Positions 19,362 through 28,996 are shown, numbered from the stretch's first letter. The stretch: 64,000 nucleotides of DNA from Lachnospiraceae bacterium (GCA_017450485.1 JAFSTN010000020.1:25374-89373), one strand, 5' to 3'. Numbers and translations: made by a program. Notes: a model not told the origin generated them from the letters alone.

Positions 19362-20490
19362 GAATAGCGGTGATACAAAGAGCCTGACGATACGTAAGTA
19401 CCGGATCAGGCTCATATTGACTGCAGTCGGATTGATTATGACCGGGTTTTATCATCTCACCAAACTGAATGAGGAACTGGCCCGGAATATCTACATGCAT
19501 TTCATCAGGCCGCTTCACGACTCGCTGGCAGACCTGTGTGACGGTACGGATACAGCTGTTATTGAAGTGATCATAGCGTGCCTGTGTGTCGTGCTGGCTG
19601 TATACCTGATCCTGACCATGGTTTACATAATTCGACATTTCTTTTCACTGCGCGAGTTTATCGGCGGCATCCTGTCGTTGCTGAGCACGTTCATCATGAC
19701 TGCATCTCTTATATACGGTGGTTTCTGCATACTCTGGGGATATTATTATTATGCTCCGGATGTATCCGAGATATGCGATATAACTCCGGATCCCGCCGGC
19801 GTGCTTCATGAGGATCTGATAGCGACGGATGAATACTTTGCCGGGCTGGCCAATGAATACAGTCTGAAAGTCGCGCGTGATGACGAAGGCGGATTTATAT
19901 ATTCCACCGATCCGTATGAACATTCAAGGGTACTGTATGATGCCGTGTCAGTAGTCTTTCCCGGTTTGGAGGCTCCGGTGCATAAACCTAAGTCCGTACA
20001 CTTTTCACGGGTAATGAGTTATATGGATTTTACCGGATTCTTTTCGCCTTTTACGGGAGAAGCATGTATCAACGCCGATTCTCCGGAGTGTATGACACCG
20101 TCGACCATAGCGCATGAGCTGGCGCACCAAAGGGGTATAGGCTCCGAGGATGAGGCAAACTTCGTCGCCGTGGTCGCCTGCCTGGAGGACGGAGATCCCG
20201 ATCACGTATATTCGGCGAGTCTTCTGGCTCTGATACATCTTCAGAATGCTTTGCTTGGGAGCGGAGATAAGGACGAATGGCAGCGGATCAAGGATACGTA
20301 TTCTCCGGGTGTGCAGACGGATCTTGACCGGAATTCGGAGTATTGGTCCAAGTACAGGGATACTGTTATGTATAAAGCGACAACCGAAACCTATGATGCT
20401 TTTTTGAAATCATATGATCAGGAACTGGGGCGTGAGACATATGGGGCCTGTGTCGATCTTTTGGTGGCGTATTACAGCAACATATGGTAA
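19354..20490 (+). CDS. DUF3810 membrane protein with HExxH zinc motif
   Basis: This 378-residue protein has three N-terminal membrane segments, then an extracytoplasmic domain with STIAHELAHQRGIGSEDEA. The HELAH motif with downstream SEDEAN is the DUF3810 signature and suggests a zinc-dependent peptidase; activity is unproven for the family as far as I know. I choose the ATG at 19354, which overlaps the preceding stop by eight bases. The longer frame from 19294 runs through the previous gene. A GTTTACATAA copy lies at 19621 and is read V-Y-I here. Confidence 0.85.
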   Translation: MSRNSGDTKSLTIRKYRIRLILTAVGLIMTGFYHLTKLNEELARNIYMHFIRPLHDSLADLCDGTDTAVIEVIIACLCVVLAVYLILTMVYIIRHFFSLREFIGGILSLLSTFIMTASLIYGGFCILWGYYYYAPDVSEICDITPDPAGVLHEDLIATDEYFAGLANEYSLKVARDDEGGFIYSTDPYEHSRVLYDAVSVVFPGLEAPVHKPKSVHFSRVMSYMDFTGFFSPFTGEACINADSPECMTPSTIAHELAHQRGIGSEDEANFVAVVACLEDGDPDHVYSASLLALIHLQNALLGSGDKDEWQRIKDTYSPGVQTDLDRNSEYWSKYRDTVMYKATTETYDAFLKSYDQELGRETYGACVDLLVAYYSNIW

Positions 20491-20598
20491 GATTATGGGA
20501 GTGCAAAGGGCGCATATTGATTTTTTTTGGAAATTTTTCCGCTTTTCTGAACCTTTTGTGACTTTGCATGAGTCTTTATTATCAAAGGAAGTATGATT

Positions 20599-21111
20599 AT
20601 GGCTACAACATTGCTTAAGAAGTGGCGCGACATGGCGTATTCGGAGACAGCTAACAAAGGCGATCTCCAGCGACTCTGGCAGGATTACTTCCAAAAGGAG
20701 AAAGAAATATACGCCGAACTTCTTCAAACACCCGACACGGTAGTGAAGGGCACTGTGAAGGAACTCGCAGAGAAGTACGACACAGACGTTTTGACGATGA
20801 CCGGTTTTCTGGATGGCATCAACGACAGCCTTAAGGAGCCGAACCCCATCGAAGAGATGGATGAAGAGACGAAAGTCAACCTGGGTTTCGATCTCGAACT
20901 TCTCTACAAGAACATGGTAGCAGCCGACGCTGATTGGTTATACCAGCTGGAACAGTGGAATGACATCTTCGATGAGGAGAAGCGCAAGGCTCTCTACAAG
21001 GAGCAGAAGTCATCAACCACAGTCCGTAAGGAAGCTAAGATCTATCCCAATGATCCCTGCCCCTGCGGAAGCGGTAAGAAGTACAAAAAGTGTTGCGGCA
21101 GGAACGCGTAG
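20599..21111 (+). CDS. SEC-C motif protein
   Basis: This soluble 170-residue protein has a mostly helical N-terminal region and the C-terminal SEC-C zinc motif [17 protein letters not shown], as at the end of SecA. Firmicutes have small proteins of this type near secretion or proteolysis genes; the function is not settled. I prefer the ATG at 20599 because AAAGGAAG lies at correct spacing. The ATG at 20593 would be only one base from it. Confidence 0.85.
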   Translation: MATTLLKKWRDMAYSETANKGDLQRLWQDYFQKEKEIYAELLQTPDTVVKGTVKELAEKYDTDVLTMTGFLDGINDSLKEPNPIEEMDEETKVNLGFDLELLYKNMVAADADWLYQLEQWNDIFDEEKRKALYKEQKSSTTVRKEAKIYPNDPCPCGSGKKYKKCCGRNA

Positions 21112-21141
21112 CAGTTAGTTAAGAAGGGAGAAGATGCACAG

Positions 21142-21702
21142 ATGAAAAAAGTATTATCACTTTTATTAGTAGGTGCAATGGTAATCGGAATTGTTGGATG
21201 CGGATCAGCATCAGGAGAACTTTTCTCAACAGCAGCAACACGTGAATGGTCAGCAGATGATGCTAATCACGTCTTCATGGATGATGAAGCTATAGCTCTG
21301 GCACAGTCGGTAGCTGCAAACGGTGCTGAAGGCGCTGCTAACATGAGAGCTCAGGCTAAGGCTGCTCTTGATGGTTGCAATGCACAGAGATCTTCCGCGG
21401 GACTCGGATCGATGACCTGGAGTGACGGACTTGAGCAGGCTGCTATGGTTCGTGCACAGGAGATAGTTACTACATGGTCACACACCAGACCGAACGGAAG
21501 TGACTGGTGGACAGTAAACTCCAACCTCATGTACGGTGAGAACCTGGCTAAGGGATACAGCACAGCAGATGCAGCAGTAGCAGCTTGGATGGCATCACCT
21601 ACACACAAGGCCAATGTTATGGACGGCGGATTCAAGACTTGCGGTATCGCAATCTACGAAGTAGGCGGCACATGGTATTGGGCAGAGGAATTCGGTTATT
21701 GA
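21142..21702 (+). CDS. CAP/SCP-domain lipoprotein
   Basis: This 186-residue lipoprotein has a lipobox GIVGC near residue 20 and a CAP (SCP/PR-1) domain. Signatures are MTWSDGLEQAAMVRAQE, WSHTRPNGSDW, YGENLAKGY and a late WYWAEEFG. Bacterial CAP proteins are secreted; their roles are mostly undefined. AAGGGAG precedes the ATG. A strong hairpin terminator follows at 21738. Confidence 0.88.
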   Translation: MKKVLSLLLVGAMVIGIVGCGSASGELFSTAATREWSADDANHVFMDDEAIALAQSVAANGAEGAANMRAQAKAALDGCNAQRSSAGLGSMTWSDGLEQAAMVRAQEIVTTWSHTRPNGSDWWTVNSNLMYGENLAKGYSTADAAVAAWMASPTHKANVMDGGFKTCGIAIYEVGGTWYWAEEFGY

Positions 21703-21737
21703 TTATCGGTTCCGTAATTTATACATACTGAATACAG

Positions 21738-21769
21738 GGGATGTGCTATAATTAGCACATCCCTTTTTT
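21738..21769 (+). terminator. Rho-independent terminator after CAP gene
   Basis: GGGATGTGCT and AGCACATCCC form a perfect 10-bp stem around ATAATT, followed by six T. This ends the SEC-C/CAP unit. Confidence 0.92.
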
Positions 21770-21775
21770 ATCTGC

Positions 21776-21833
21776 AAATGACCCACGGGGACGGACAGTC
21801 ACTACATGAACCCGGCGGTTCATGGGTTCATTT
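21776..21833. repeat. REP/RAYT-like nested hairpin
   Basis: The outer arms AAATGACCCA and TGGGTTCATTT pair apart from one extra T. Inside are ACGGGGACGG and a perfect 8-bp inner hairpin, CATGAACC-CGGC-GGTTCATG. The GACCCACGGGGACGG string resembles the scattered hairpins linked to Y1-type (RAYT) transposases in Firmicutes. No transposase gene is adjacent, so the call rests on pattern only. Confidence 0.55.
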
Positions 21834-21867
21834 TATGGGAGAATAAACACCGGGAGAGGACTTGAAG

Positions 21868-22761
21868 ATGGCTAAAGAGAAGAAGACCGACAAAAAAGAA
21901 GGATCGGAGAAAAAAGAGAAAGTATATAAGGTGTTGGACATACTTATACCGGTTGTGTGTATAGGTGTGTTTATCTTCAGCGGGTTTAATCTGTTCAGGA
22001 TATACAGATCATATGCTGAAGCCGATGCCATATATAATGGTCTGGCGCTGATGGCCAATCAATCTGCCGGGACGCAGGAGGAGCAGGTGGCCGTAGCGAT
22101 GGAGGAAGCGGGATTTCCGTATCTGAATGTGGATCATGAAGGCCTGCTCAAGATCAATCCCGATTATAAGGGATGGCTGTATTTCCCGTTACTCGATATC
22201 AGTTATCCGGTCGTGTACGGAGATGAAGCGCAGTCCTATCTGAATAAGACATTTGACGGCACACCGTCCAAGAGCGGTGCCATATATATTGATGCGTGGT
22301 CTGATCCGGATCTGAGGGATATGACTACGCTGATCTACGGTCATAATATGCGTAACGGTTCGATGTTCGGCAGTCTGAAGCGTGTGCGTAATGAAGAAGG
22401 CCTTGTTGAGCAGGATCCTTATTTCTACTATTACACACCCACGATAGCCTATAAGTGTCATATATTCGTATACTATCTGGAAAATGCGAACGGCATGACC
22501 TACAAGTATCCGACCGATAACAGAACCTATGATCAGTATATGGACTATATTCTGGAAAAGAACGAATATGCCGCGGGGCCGGATACCGTCGATATAGCTC
22601 ACAGACCCAGGATACTTTCTCTTTCCACCTGTTCGGGATTCCATTCGGGCAAAAGAACGGTCATTCATGCGGCTATAGAGGATTCGTATAAGATCGGGGA
22701 TAACCTGATCGTTGATGACTCTTTTGGCGATGCTGTGGAAACGGATATAACCAAAAGGTAG
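21868..22761 (+). CDS. srtB: Class B sortase
   Basis: Sortases cut a C-terminal sorting signal and join the protein to peptidoglycan. This 297-residue protein has a cytoplasmic basic tail and one N-terminal membrane anchor (about residues 24-45). The class B catalytic residues are visible: H159 in TLIYGHNM, C255 in LSTCSGF and R263 in GKRTV. The start at 21868 has GGGAGAGGA seven bases upstream. No substrate is adjacent, but the giant protein at 28997-41593 ends in SPQTG, a motif of the (S/P)PxTG type that class B sortases of Clostridia recognise. It is the best candidate substrate. Confidence 0.93.
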   Translation: MAKEKKTDKKEGSEKKEKVYKVLDILIPVVCIGVFIFSGFNLFRIYRSYAEADAIYNGLALMANQSAGTQEEQVAVAMEEAGFPYLNVDHEGLLKINPDYKGWLYFPLLDISYPVVYGDEAQSYLNKTFDGTPSKSGAIYIDAWSDPDLRDMTTLIYGHNMRNGSMFGSLKRVRNEEGLVEQDPYFYYYTPTIAYKCHIFVYYLENANGMTYKYPTDNRTYDQYMDYILEKNEYAAGPDTVDIAHRPRILSLSTCSGFHSGKRTVIHAAIEDSYKIGDNLIVDDSFGDAVETDITKR

Positions 22762-22791
22762 CTTTTAGTTTACATAATTCGAGACAAGTTG

Positions 22792-25005
22792 ATGGATCGC
22801 AAACTTTCTCTTAACAGAACCCAACTCAAAACCATAGCCATAGTTTCGATGGTGATAGATCATATTGCCTGGGGCTTTGTGGATTTCTATTCTCCTCTGG
22901 GACAGTTCATGCACGTGCTTGGTCGTTTTACGATCCCGATCATGTGTTTTTTCATCGCGGAGGGATTCCGCAGGACACACGATCTGAAGCAGTACATCTA
23001 TCGTATGGCTTCTGCCGCTGTATTAACCATTATCCCGTTTTACCTCTTTTTCGGAGATGAATACGGATACCGTCAGAATATCATTTTTGATTATCTGCTG
23101 GGACTTCTGATGCTGACTGTTCTGGAGAAGACAGCGTGGAACAGAGCGCTTAAGATCCTCGCCGTGGTTGCTCTGTTCGGAGTATCCGTCACCGTGGGCG
23201 GCTGGATCATTACACCTTCACTGTTCATTCTGGCATTCTATTACGGACGCGACCGTAAGCAGAAGTTTAAATTGTTTGTGATAGCCAATGTGGTAACGGT
23301 GTTAAGCATAGAGATCGCCATATTCATCAATTCCAGATTCCACATCATGGAATATGACTGGACATGGTGGTCGATGTTGTATCTGCTTGGCTTTATGCTT
23401 GCACTTCCGGTTCTTTCTCTGTATAACGGCGAGAAAGGTTCGGACAGACCGGGCAGTAAGTTCTTCTATATATTCTATCCGGCTCACTTCGTCGTTCTAT
23501 GGATCATAAAAAAACTGACCATAGAATATCATAGTGTTTACACTCTGTATCTGGGCATACATATCCTCGTGATAGTGGTCATCGTGATCATGCTTGAGGG
23601 CGTGCTGAGAGCACAGGCCAGCCGCGGACAGAATGCCGTAGCCATCTTCCTGGTAAGCGGGGCGGTGTATGTATGCGGGTTTGTTTTGGAGATACTGGCA
23701 TCCACGGCTGACGGATATTATCTGGCGTGTATTGTTCAATATTTCGGTGAGTATATCATGCTCATATCCATACTGCTGTTTATCTCCGAGGCCTGCAGAG
23801 TGTCTACTCCCAGATTTATATATCTGCTGCATATCGTGGTGTCTCTCGGATTGATGTATGCGCTCGTGACCACGCGTGAGACCGGATTCTTTTATTCATA
23901 TATCGGAGTTAACAACGAACATGTGATAGGGCGTCCCGAACTTGTTCATGCCACCGGTTTCTGGCTTTCGCTTGCATTCATGGCGATCATCTGTCTGGAG
24001 ATCATCATCTTTGCCTGCTTTGTATTCCTCAGAGGCTCGAAGATAGAGAAGAGACGTATGATACTCATACTCTGTGCGATGGTGTCGTGCTGGATGCCCA
24101 TATTGATCACGGCTACGGGAATAACCGGAGGGTTCGAGATCCCGGCGATAGGTATGCTGGCTGCAGGCGGATTCATGTATGCCAGCCTGTTCAGATACGG
24201 AGCTCTGGACTCGGTTGCTCTGGCGAGTGAGAATGCCCTGGAAAAGGCGCATGAAGGTATCCTTGTGTTGGATGATAGGTATAGAGTCAGCTTTCATAAC
24301 CGCATAGTGGACGATATCATAGGTGAAATAAGCCATAGCACGGATCTTAGAGAGCATGAAGTTGTTGGCAGAATTCTAGACGGAGAGATCAATCATATCG
24401 ATGTGGCGGACAGAGTGTATGAAGTCACTGTGGAAGAGCTTAAGAGCGGAAAGCTTACTCAGGGAACCATGATCTGGTTTCTCGATGTTACGGAACATAT
24501 GCAGAATCTTCGTAACATGCAGGAACTGGCGCATCACGATCCGCTGACCGGATTATATAACAGAGGATATTTTAAGAAGATCGTCGATGATGAGGTGAAA
24601 GAAGGCCATAAGGGCTGCTTCCTTATGATGGATATGGATAATTTCAAAATGGTGAACGATCGCTATGGCCATCAAAGAGGGGACTCAGTACTCATAAATC
24701 TGGCCGCCATTTTGAATGAGTATCCCGATGATGAACTGTATGCATGCCGTGTGGGCGGTGATGAGTTCTGTGCTTATATACGCAATAATACCGATAAAGA
24801 GTACATAACAACTGTTATAGACAATATCATGAACAGGTTTAATCGCACTTTCCGCTCGGAAGATGATATCAGATGCACCATCTCGATAGGCGCTGTCATC
24901 AATGATGATGCGGCTTCCCTTATGGATTGCTCGACCATGTATTCCCATGCAGACAAGAAACTGTATGAAGCAAAGGAATCAGGCAAGAATACTTACAGAC
25001 TGTAA
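22792..25005 (+). CDS. TraX / 7TM / PAS / GGDEF fusion protein (probable diguanylate cyclase)
   Basis: This 737-residue protein has four parts. Residues about 1-235 match TraX-type integral membrane acyltransferases (TQLKTIAIVSMVIDHI, FFIAEGFRRTHD). Residues about 240-480 are a second membrane block like the 7TM input region of some histidine kinases. About 490-570 is PAS-like. About 577-737 is a GGDEF domain with intact GGDEF at 655-659 and YNRGYF. No RxxD inhibitory site lies ahead of the GGDEF, so product inhibition may be absent. No good Shine-Dalgarno is seen before the ATG at 22792; a GTTTACATAA copy lies 14 bases upstream. A TTG at 22789 is an alternative start. Confidence 0.85.
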   Translation: MDRKLSLNRTQLKTIAIVSMVIDHIAWGFVDFYSPLGQFMHVLGRFTIPIMCFFIAEGFRRTHDLKQYIYRMASAAVLTIIPFYLFFGDEYGYRQNIIFDYLLGLLMLTVLEKTAWNRALKILAVVALFGVSVTVGGWIITPSLFILAFYYGRDRKQKFKLFVIANVVTVLSIEIAIFINSRFHIMEYDWTWWSMLYLLGFMLALPVLSLYNGEKGSDRPGSKFFYIFYPAHFVVLWIIKKLTIEYHSVYTLYLGIHILVIVVIVIMLEGVLRAQASRGQNAVAIFLVSGAVYVCGFVLEILASTADGYYLACIVQYFGEYIMLISILLFISEACRVSTPRFIYLLHIVVSLGLMYALVTTRETGFFYSYIGVNNEHVIGRPELVHATGFWLSLAFMAIICLEIIIFACFVFLRGSKIEKRRMILILCAMVSCWMPILITATGITGGFEIPAIGMLAAGGFMYASLFRYGALDSVALASENALEKAHEGILVLDDRYRVSFHNRIVDDIIGEISHSTDLREHEVVGRILDGEINHIDVADRVYEVTVEELKSGKLTQGTMIWFLDVTEHMQNLRNMQELAHHDPLTGLYNRGYFKKIVDDEVKEGHKGCFLMMDMDNFKMVNDRYGHQRGDSVLINLAAILNEYPDDELYACRVGGDEFCAYIRNNTDKEYITTVIDNIMNRFNRTFRSEDDIRCTISIGAVINDDAASLMDCSTMYSHADKKLYEAKESGKNTYRL

Positions 25006-25031
25006 GATGCTCTTGATACAGCTGTGATTAT

Positions 25032-25060
25032 TTGCTTTTTTGCATAAATGTATATATAAT
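25032..25060 (+). promoter_or_regulatory. Promoter of the amino-acid ABC transporter operon
   Basis: TTGCTT and TATAAT are separated by 17 bases, a good sigma-A match. Transcription would start near 25067. Confidence 0.75.
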
Positions 25061-25070
25061 TACGTGTATT

Positions 25071-25085
25071 GTTGCAAATGGCAAC
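25071..25085. promoter_or_regulatory. Inverted repeat just downstream of the ABC-transporter promoter
   Basis: GTTGC-AAATG-GCAAC is a perfect 5-bp inverted repeat at about +4 to +18 of the predicted transcript. It could be a repressor site or a short 5' hairpin; sequence alone does not decide. Confidence 0.4.
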
Positions 25086-25122
25086 ACAGATAGCCTCAGG
25101 GCTTATTACGGAGGAGAACATT

Positions 25123-25899
25123 ATGAAAAAGAAAATCTTATCACTGGCACTTATCGCAGTATGTATGCTCGGTCTGGTTGCATGTGGCTCAGGCAGCGCT
25201 TCGGGTGATTCCGATGCAGCGTTCACCACTGTGAACAAGGGTGTGCTCACCATGGCTACCAACGCATATTTCCCGCCTTATGAGTACTATGAGGGAAGTG
25301 AAGTCGTAGGTATAGATGCCGAGATCGCAAAAGCCGTAGCAGACAAGCTCGGTCTTACTCTCAAGATCGAGGATATGGAGTTTGACTCCATCATAACGGC
25401 AGTAAGTGCAGGCAAGGCTGATATGGGGCTGGCTGGTATGACCGTGACCGAGGAGCGTAAGCAGAATGTTAACTTCTCTGACACTTATGCTACCGGCGTA
25501 CAGGTTGTCATCGTTCCCGAGGGATCCGATATCAAGACCGTAGATGACCTGCAGGGCAAGAAGATAGGTGTTCAGCTGGCTACTACCGGTGATATATATT
25601 GCTGTGACGACTTCGGCACCGAGAATGTCGAGGAGTACAATAAGGGTAATGACGCTGTCATGGCTCTGCTGTCCGGCAAAATCGATGCAGTGGTTATCGA
25701 TAACGAGCCCGCCAAGAGCTATGTGGCAGTGAATCCCGGCCTGGTCATTCTGGATACAGAGTATGTTACAGAGGAATATGCAGCAGCACTCAATAAAGAG
25801 AACACAGCTCTTCTTGAGGCAGTAAACGGCGCACTTGCAGAGCTTAAGGCAGATGGTACTCTGGATGCCATCATTCAGAAGTACATCCCTGCAAACTAA
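25123..25899 (+). CDS. Polar amino-acid ABC transporter, substrate-binding lipoprotein
   Basis: This is a family 3 solute-binding protein of 258 residues, lipid-anchored through the lipobox LGLVAC. FPPYEYYEGSEVVGIDAEI and GMTVTEERKQNVNFSDTY are the typical amino-acid binding segments. The start at 25123 has GGAGGAG upstream; the frame upstream of it is promoter sequence. Ligand type (cystine, glutamine, basic) cannot be fixed by eye. The permease and ATPase genes follow directly. Confidence 0.92.
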   Translation: MKKKILSLALIAVCMLGLVACGSGSASGDSDAAFTTVNKGVLTMATNAYFPPYEYYEGSEVVGIDAEIAKAVADKLGLTLKIEDMEFDSIITAVSAGKADMGLAGMTVTEERKQNVNFSDTYATGVQVVIVPEGSDIKTVDDLQGKKIGVQLATTGDIYCCDDFGTENVEEYNKGNDAVMALLSGKIDAVVIDNEPAKSYVAVNPGLVILDTEYVTEEYAAALNKENTALLEAVNGALAELKADGTLDAIIQKYIPAN

Positions 25900-25930
25900 G
25901 ACAACTCGGTTTACATAAAACAAGTGAGAT

Positions 25931-26650
25931 ATGAATGGTTTTATAGATAAGTTTACACTTGATTTCATAACCGACGACAGATGGAAATTCATCACAAAAG
26001 GCCTGGGCGTGACCTTGGAGGTCACTGCCCTGGCTCTTATTTTTGGTGTGATCATCGGTTTGATCGTAGGAATCATCAGATGTGCTCATGATCAGCAGAG
26101 CGAAAACGAGAGAAGAGGAGTGCGTGGCGCTGTCCTGAACTTCCTCAATCTGATATGCCGTATATATGTGACGGTCATCAGAGGTACCCCCGTACTGGTT
26201 CAGCTGCTCATCATGTACTTCATCATACTCGTATCAGCTCAGTCCAAGGTGGTCGTTGCCGTAGTGACATTCTCCGTAAACAGCGGTGCTTATGTGGCAG
26301 AGATATTCAGGGGCGGCATCATGTCCATCGATAAGGGGCAGATGGAAGCCGGTCGTTCTCTCGGACTTAATTATGTGCAGACGATGATCTACACGATCAT
26401 CCCGCAGGCGATGAAGGCGTGTCTGCCCGCTCTTGCGAATGAGATGATCGCGCTGCTCAAAGAGACGTCTATCTGCGGATACATAGGCCTGAATGAACTT
26501 ACCAGAGGCGGCGACATCATCAGGGGTACGACTTTTGATGCACTGCTTCCGCTTTTCGCCGTGGCACTCATATATCTGGGATTCGTCATGCTGCTGACCT
26601 GGCTTATATCATTACTGGAGAGGAGGCTGCGTAAGAGTGATAACCGTTAA
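25931..26650 (+). CDS. Polar amino-acid ABC transporter, permease
   Basis: This is a 239-residue HisM/GlnP-type inner-membrane subunit with about five membrane segments and the EAA-type coupling loop ([22 protein letters not shown]). It forms the channel for the lipoprotein at 25123 and the ATPase at 26637. Only a weak AAGTGAG precedes the ATG, and a GTTTACATAA copy lies 12 bases upstream. The end overlaps the ATPase gene by 14 bases. Confidence 0.93.
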   Translation: MNGFIDKFTLDFITDDRWKFITKGLGVTLEVTALALIFGVIIGLIVGIIRCAHDQQSENERRGVRGAVLNFLNLICRIYVTVIRGTPVLVQLLIMYFIILVSAQSKVVVAVVTFSVNSGAYVAEIFRGGIMSIDKGQMEAGRSLGLNYVQTMIYTIIPQAMKACLPALANEMIALLKETSICGYIGLNELTRGGDIIRGTTFDALLPLFAVALIYLGFVMLLTWLISLLERRLRKSDNR

Positions 26651-27359
26651 AGACCTCCATAAATATTTTGATGATAATCATGTGCTCCGCGGGATCAACT
26701 ACGAGATAGATAAGGGTGAGAAGATCGTTATCATAGGTGCATCGGGCTCAGGCAAGTCGACATTCCTGCGTTGCTTAAACCTGCTTGATACCCCTACCAG
26801 CGGTCATATATGGATGGACGGAGAGGAGATCACCGATCCGAAGGCGGATGTGAATATGATCCGGCGCAAGATGGGCATGGTCTTCCAGCATTTCAATCTG
26901 TTCAATAATCTCACGATCATGGACAATATCACGCTCGCTCCGACCAAACTCAAGCTTCAGTCTGTCGAGGAGGCCCGTGAGAATGCACTGACCCTTCTGG
27001 ACCGCGTCGGCCTGAGAGAAAAGGCTGATGCTTATCCCTCACAGTTATCGGGCGGTCAGAAACAGCGTATTGCGATCGTCAGATCACTGGCCATGAATCC
27101 GGAGGTGATGCTCTTCGACGAGCCGACTTCCGCTCTTGATCCGGAGATGGTCGGTGAAGTTCTCCAGGTTATGAGGGAACTGGCTGATTCGGGTATGACC
27201 ATGGTTGTTGTGACACATGAGATGGGATTCGCCAGAGAGGTGGCCAGCAAGGTCCTCTTTGTCGATGAGGGTATCATTAAAGAAGAAAACACTCCGCAGG
27301 AGTTCTTCAATAATCCTCAGGATGCGAGACTGCAGGAATTCCTGTCCAAAGTATTGTAG
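26637..27359 (+). CDS. Polar amino-acid ABC transporter, ATP-binding protein
   Basis: This is a 240-residue GlnQ/HisP-type ATPase. It shows Walker [10 protein letters not shown], the Q-loop region MVFQHFNLF, the signature LSGGQKQR and Walker [13 protein letters not shown], then the switch His in VTHEMGF. The start is a GTG inside the end of the permease gene with GAGGAGG about 11 bases upstream. It drives uptake by the two preceding gene products. Confidence 0.95.
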   Translation: MITVKDLHKYFDDNHVLRGINYEIDKGEKIVIIGASGSGKSTFLRCLNLLDTPTSGHIWMDGEEITDPKADVNMIRRKMGMVFQHFNLFNNLTIMDNITLAPTKLKLQSVEEARENALTLLDRVGLREKADAYPSQLSGGQKQRIAIVRSLAMNPEVMLFDEPTSALDPEMVGEVLQVMRELADSGMTMVVVTHEMGFAREVASKVLFVDEGIIKEENTPQEFFNNPQDARLQEFLSKVL

Positions 27360-27371
27360 ATGGAGACTGAT

Positions 27372-28802
27372 ATGACTGAAGGTATGAACAATTCCACTGA
27401 AAACGCAAATGAAACCAAGAGCAGGAACTCGTTTACGGGTTCCATAGGCTTCGTTCTGGCCGCCGCAGGCAGTGCGGTGGGACTGGGCAATATATGGAGA
27501 TTTCCCTATCTGGCAGCGCGCGATGGCGGCGGACTGTTTTTGGTGATCTATCTCGTACTGGCTCTGACCTTCGGATTTACACTGCTTACCAGTGAAGTTG
27601 CGATAGGCCGTATGACCAAGCAGAGTCCTCTGACGGCATATAATAGACTTTCCAAGGGATTTAAACCTCTGGGCATCATGGCCTGTATCGTTCCGATGAT
27701 GATCATGCCGTATTACTGCGTGATCGGCGGATGGGTAGTGAAGTATTTCCTGGCTTTCCTTACCGGTTCGGGTGCGGCTGCCGCGGAAGACGGGTATTTC
27801 GGAGGCTTTATAACCGATACTTCGACACCGGTGGCCATGACTATAGTATTCCTGCTGCTGACCATGGTTGTCGTGCTTGGCGGTGTTGATAAGGGTATAG
27901 AGAGATTCTCCAAGGTCGTTATGCCTCTGCTCGTCATCCTGATCGTGGCAATATCGATCTTTGCACTGACCATATCGTATACGGATGAGGCAGGTACTGT
28001 GAGGACAGGTCTTGAGGGACTGAAGGTTATGGTGGTTCCCGATCTGTCGGGACTGACAGTGCGCAGTTTCTTCTCGACCTTGATGGATGCCATGGGACAG
28101 CTTTTCTACAGTCTGAGCATTGCCATGGGTATCATGGTCGCATACGGTTCATATATGAGAGATGAGGATAATCTGTCCAGGTCGATCGGTCAGATAGAGG
28201 TATTTGATACCGGTATCGCTTTTCTGGCGGGAGTCATGATCATCCCCGCGGTATATGTATTTATGGGAAGAGAGGGCATGGAAGCATCCGGCCCCGGACT
28301 GATGTTCGTATCTCTTCCGAAAGTATTTGCAAGGATGGGTACTATAGGCAACTTCATAGGTGCACTGTTCTTTGCATTGGTTCTTTTTGCAGCACTTACG
28401 AGTTCCGTATCCATACTGGAGGCCATTGTATCAAGCTTCATGGATCAGTTTAAGATGAAGCGTGTCGCTGCCACCATGACAGAGGGCGTGATCGCACTTA
28501 TCTTCGGACTGCTGGTATGCTTCGGATATAATAAGCTGTACTTCGAAGTGGAACTTCCGAACGGTGCCATAGCCCAGATCCTTGATATCATGGATTATGT
28601 CAGCAACAACCTGCTGATGCCGATCGTAGCTATTCTTACCTGCCTGCTCATAGGATGGATCATTGGTCCCGATAAGATCATAGGAGAGATTACGAAGAAC
28701 GGAGAATCCTTCCGCAGACGCGGACTCTATAAGGTTATGGTCCGTTTTGTGGCACCGGTCATGCTGGTTGTATTGCTTCTGAAAGCCATCGGAATAATAT
28801 AA
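27372..28802 (+). CDS. Sodium:neurotransmitter symporter (NSS) family transporter
   Basis: NSS/LeuT-type Na+-coupled amino-acid symporter of about 476 residues with 12 membrane segments. The first-helix signature AAAGSAVGLGNIWRFPYLA and GGGLFLVIYL are clear. It follows the ABC transporter with no gap, so both may serve amino-acid supply. I choose the ATG at 27372 because GGAG lies six bases upstream; the ATG at 27360, adjacent to the ATPase stop, has no such site. A terminator follows. Confidence 0.92.
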   Translation: MTEGMNNSTENANETKSRNSFTGSIGFVLAAAGSAVGLGNIWRFPYLAARDGGGLFLVIYLVLALTFGFTLLTSEVAIGRMTKQSPLTAYNRLSKGFKPLGIMACIVPMMIMPYYCVIGGWVVKYFLAFLTGSGAAAAEDGYFGGFITDTSTPVAMTIVFLLLTMVVVLGGVDKGIERFSKVVMPLLVILIVAISIFALTISYTDEAGTVRTGLEGLKVMVVPDLSGLTVRSFFSTLMDAMGQLFYSLSIAMGIMVAYGSYMRDEDNLSRSIGQIEVFDTGIAFLAGVMIIPAVYVFMGREGMEASGPGLMFVSLPKVFARMGTIGNFIGALFFALVLFAALTSSVSILEAIVSSFMDQFKMKRVAATMTEGVIALIFGLLVCFGYNKLYFEVELPNGAIAQILDIMDYVSNNLLMPIVAILTCLLIGWIIGPDKIIGEITKNGESFRRRGLYKVMVRFVAPVMLVVLLLKAIGII

Positions 28803-28847
28803 ACTGCATTTTGTGTATAAATATTTACAAATTGTGAACTTTTTAGA

Positions 28848-28880
28848 CCCCTTGATACGTCTTTTGTATTGAGGGGTTTT
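28848..28880 (+). terminator. Rho-independent terminator after NSS gene
   Basis: CCCCTTGATAC and GTATTGAGGGG form an 11-bp stem including two G-U pairs, followed by TTTT. It separates the transporter operon from the giant surface-protein gene. Confidence 0.85.
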
Positions 28881-28996
28881 ATTCTTGGGATAGTTGCGCC
28901 CGCAGATAAAACGTTTTCGAAGCCCTCAAACAGAGAGAAATAACCGGATATAGAGAGAAAAGAGTATTTGCACACAAAGAGAGATTGGAGACTGAA

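Noticed and set aside
22792-23500. Conjugative element because of TraX similarity
   Set aside because: No relaxase, coupling protein or type IV secretion genes are present; TraX domains occur widely in chromosomal Firmicutes genes.
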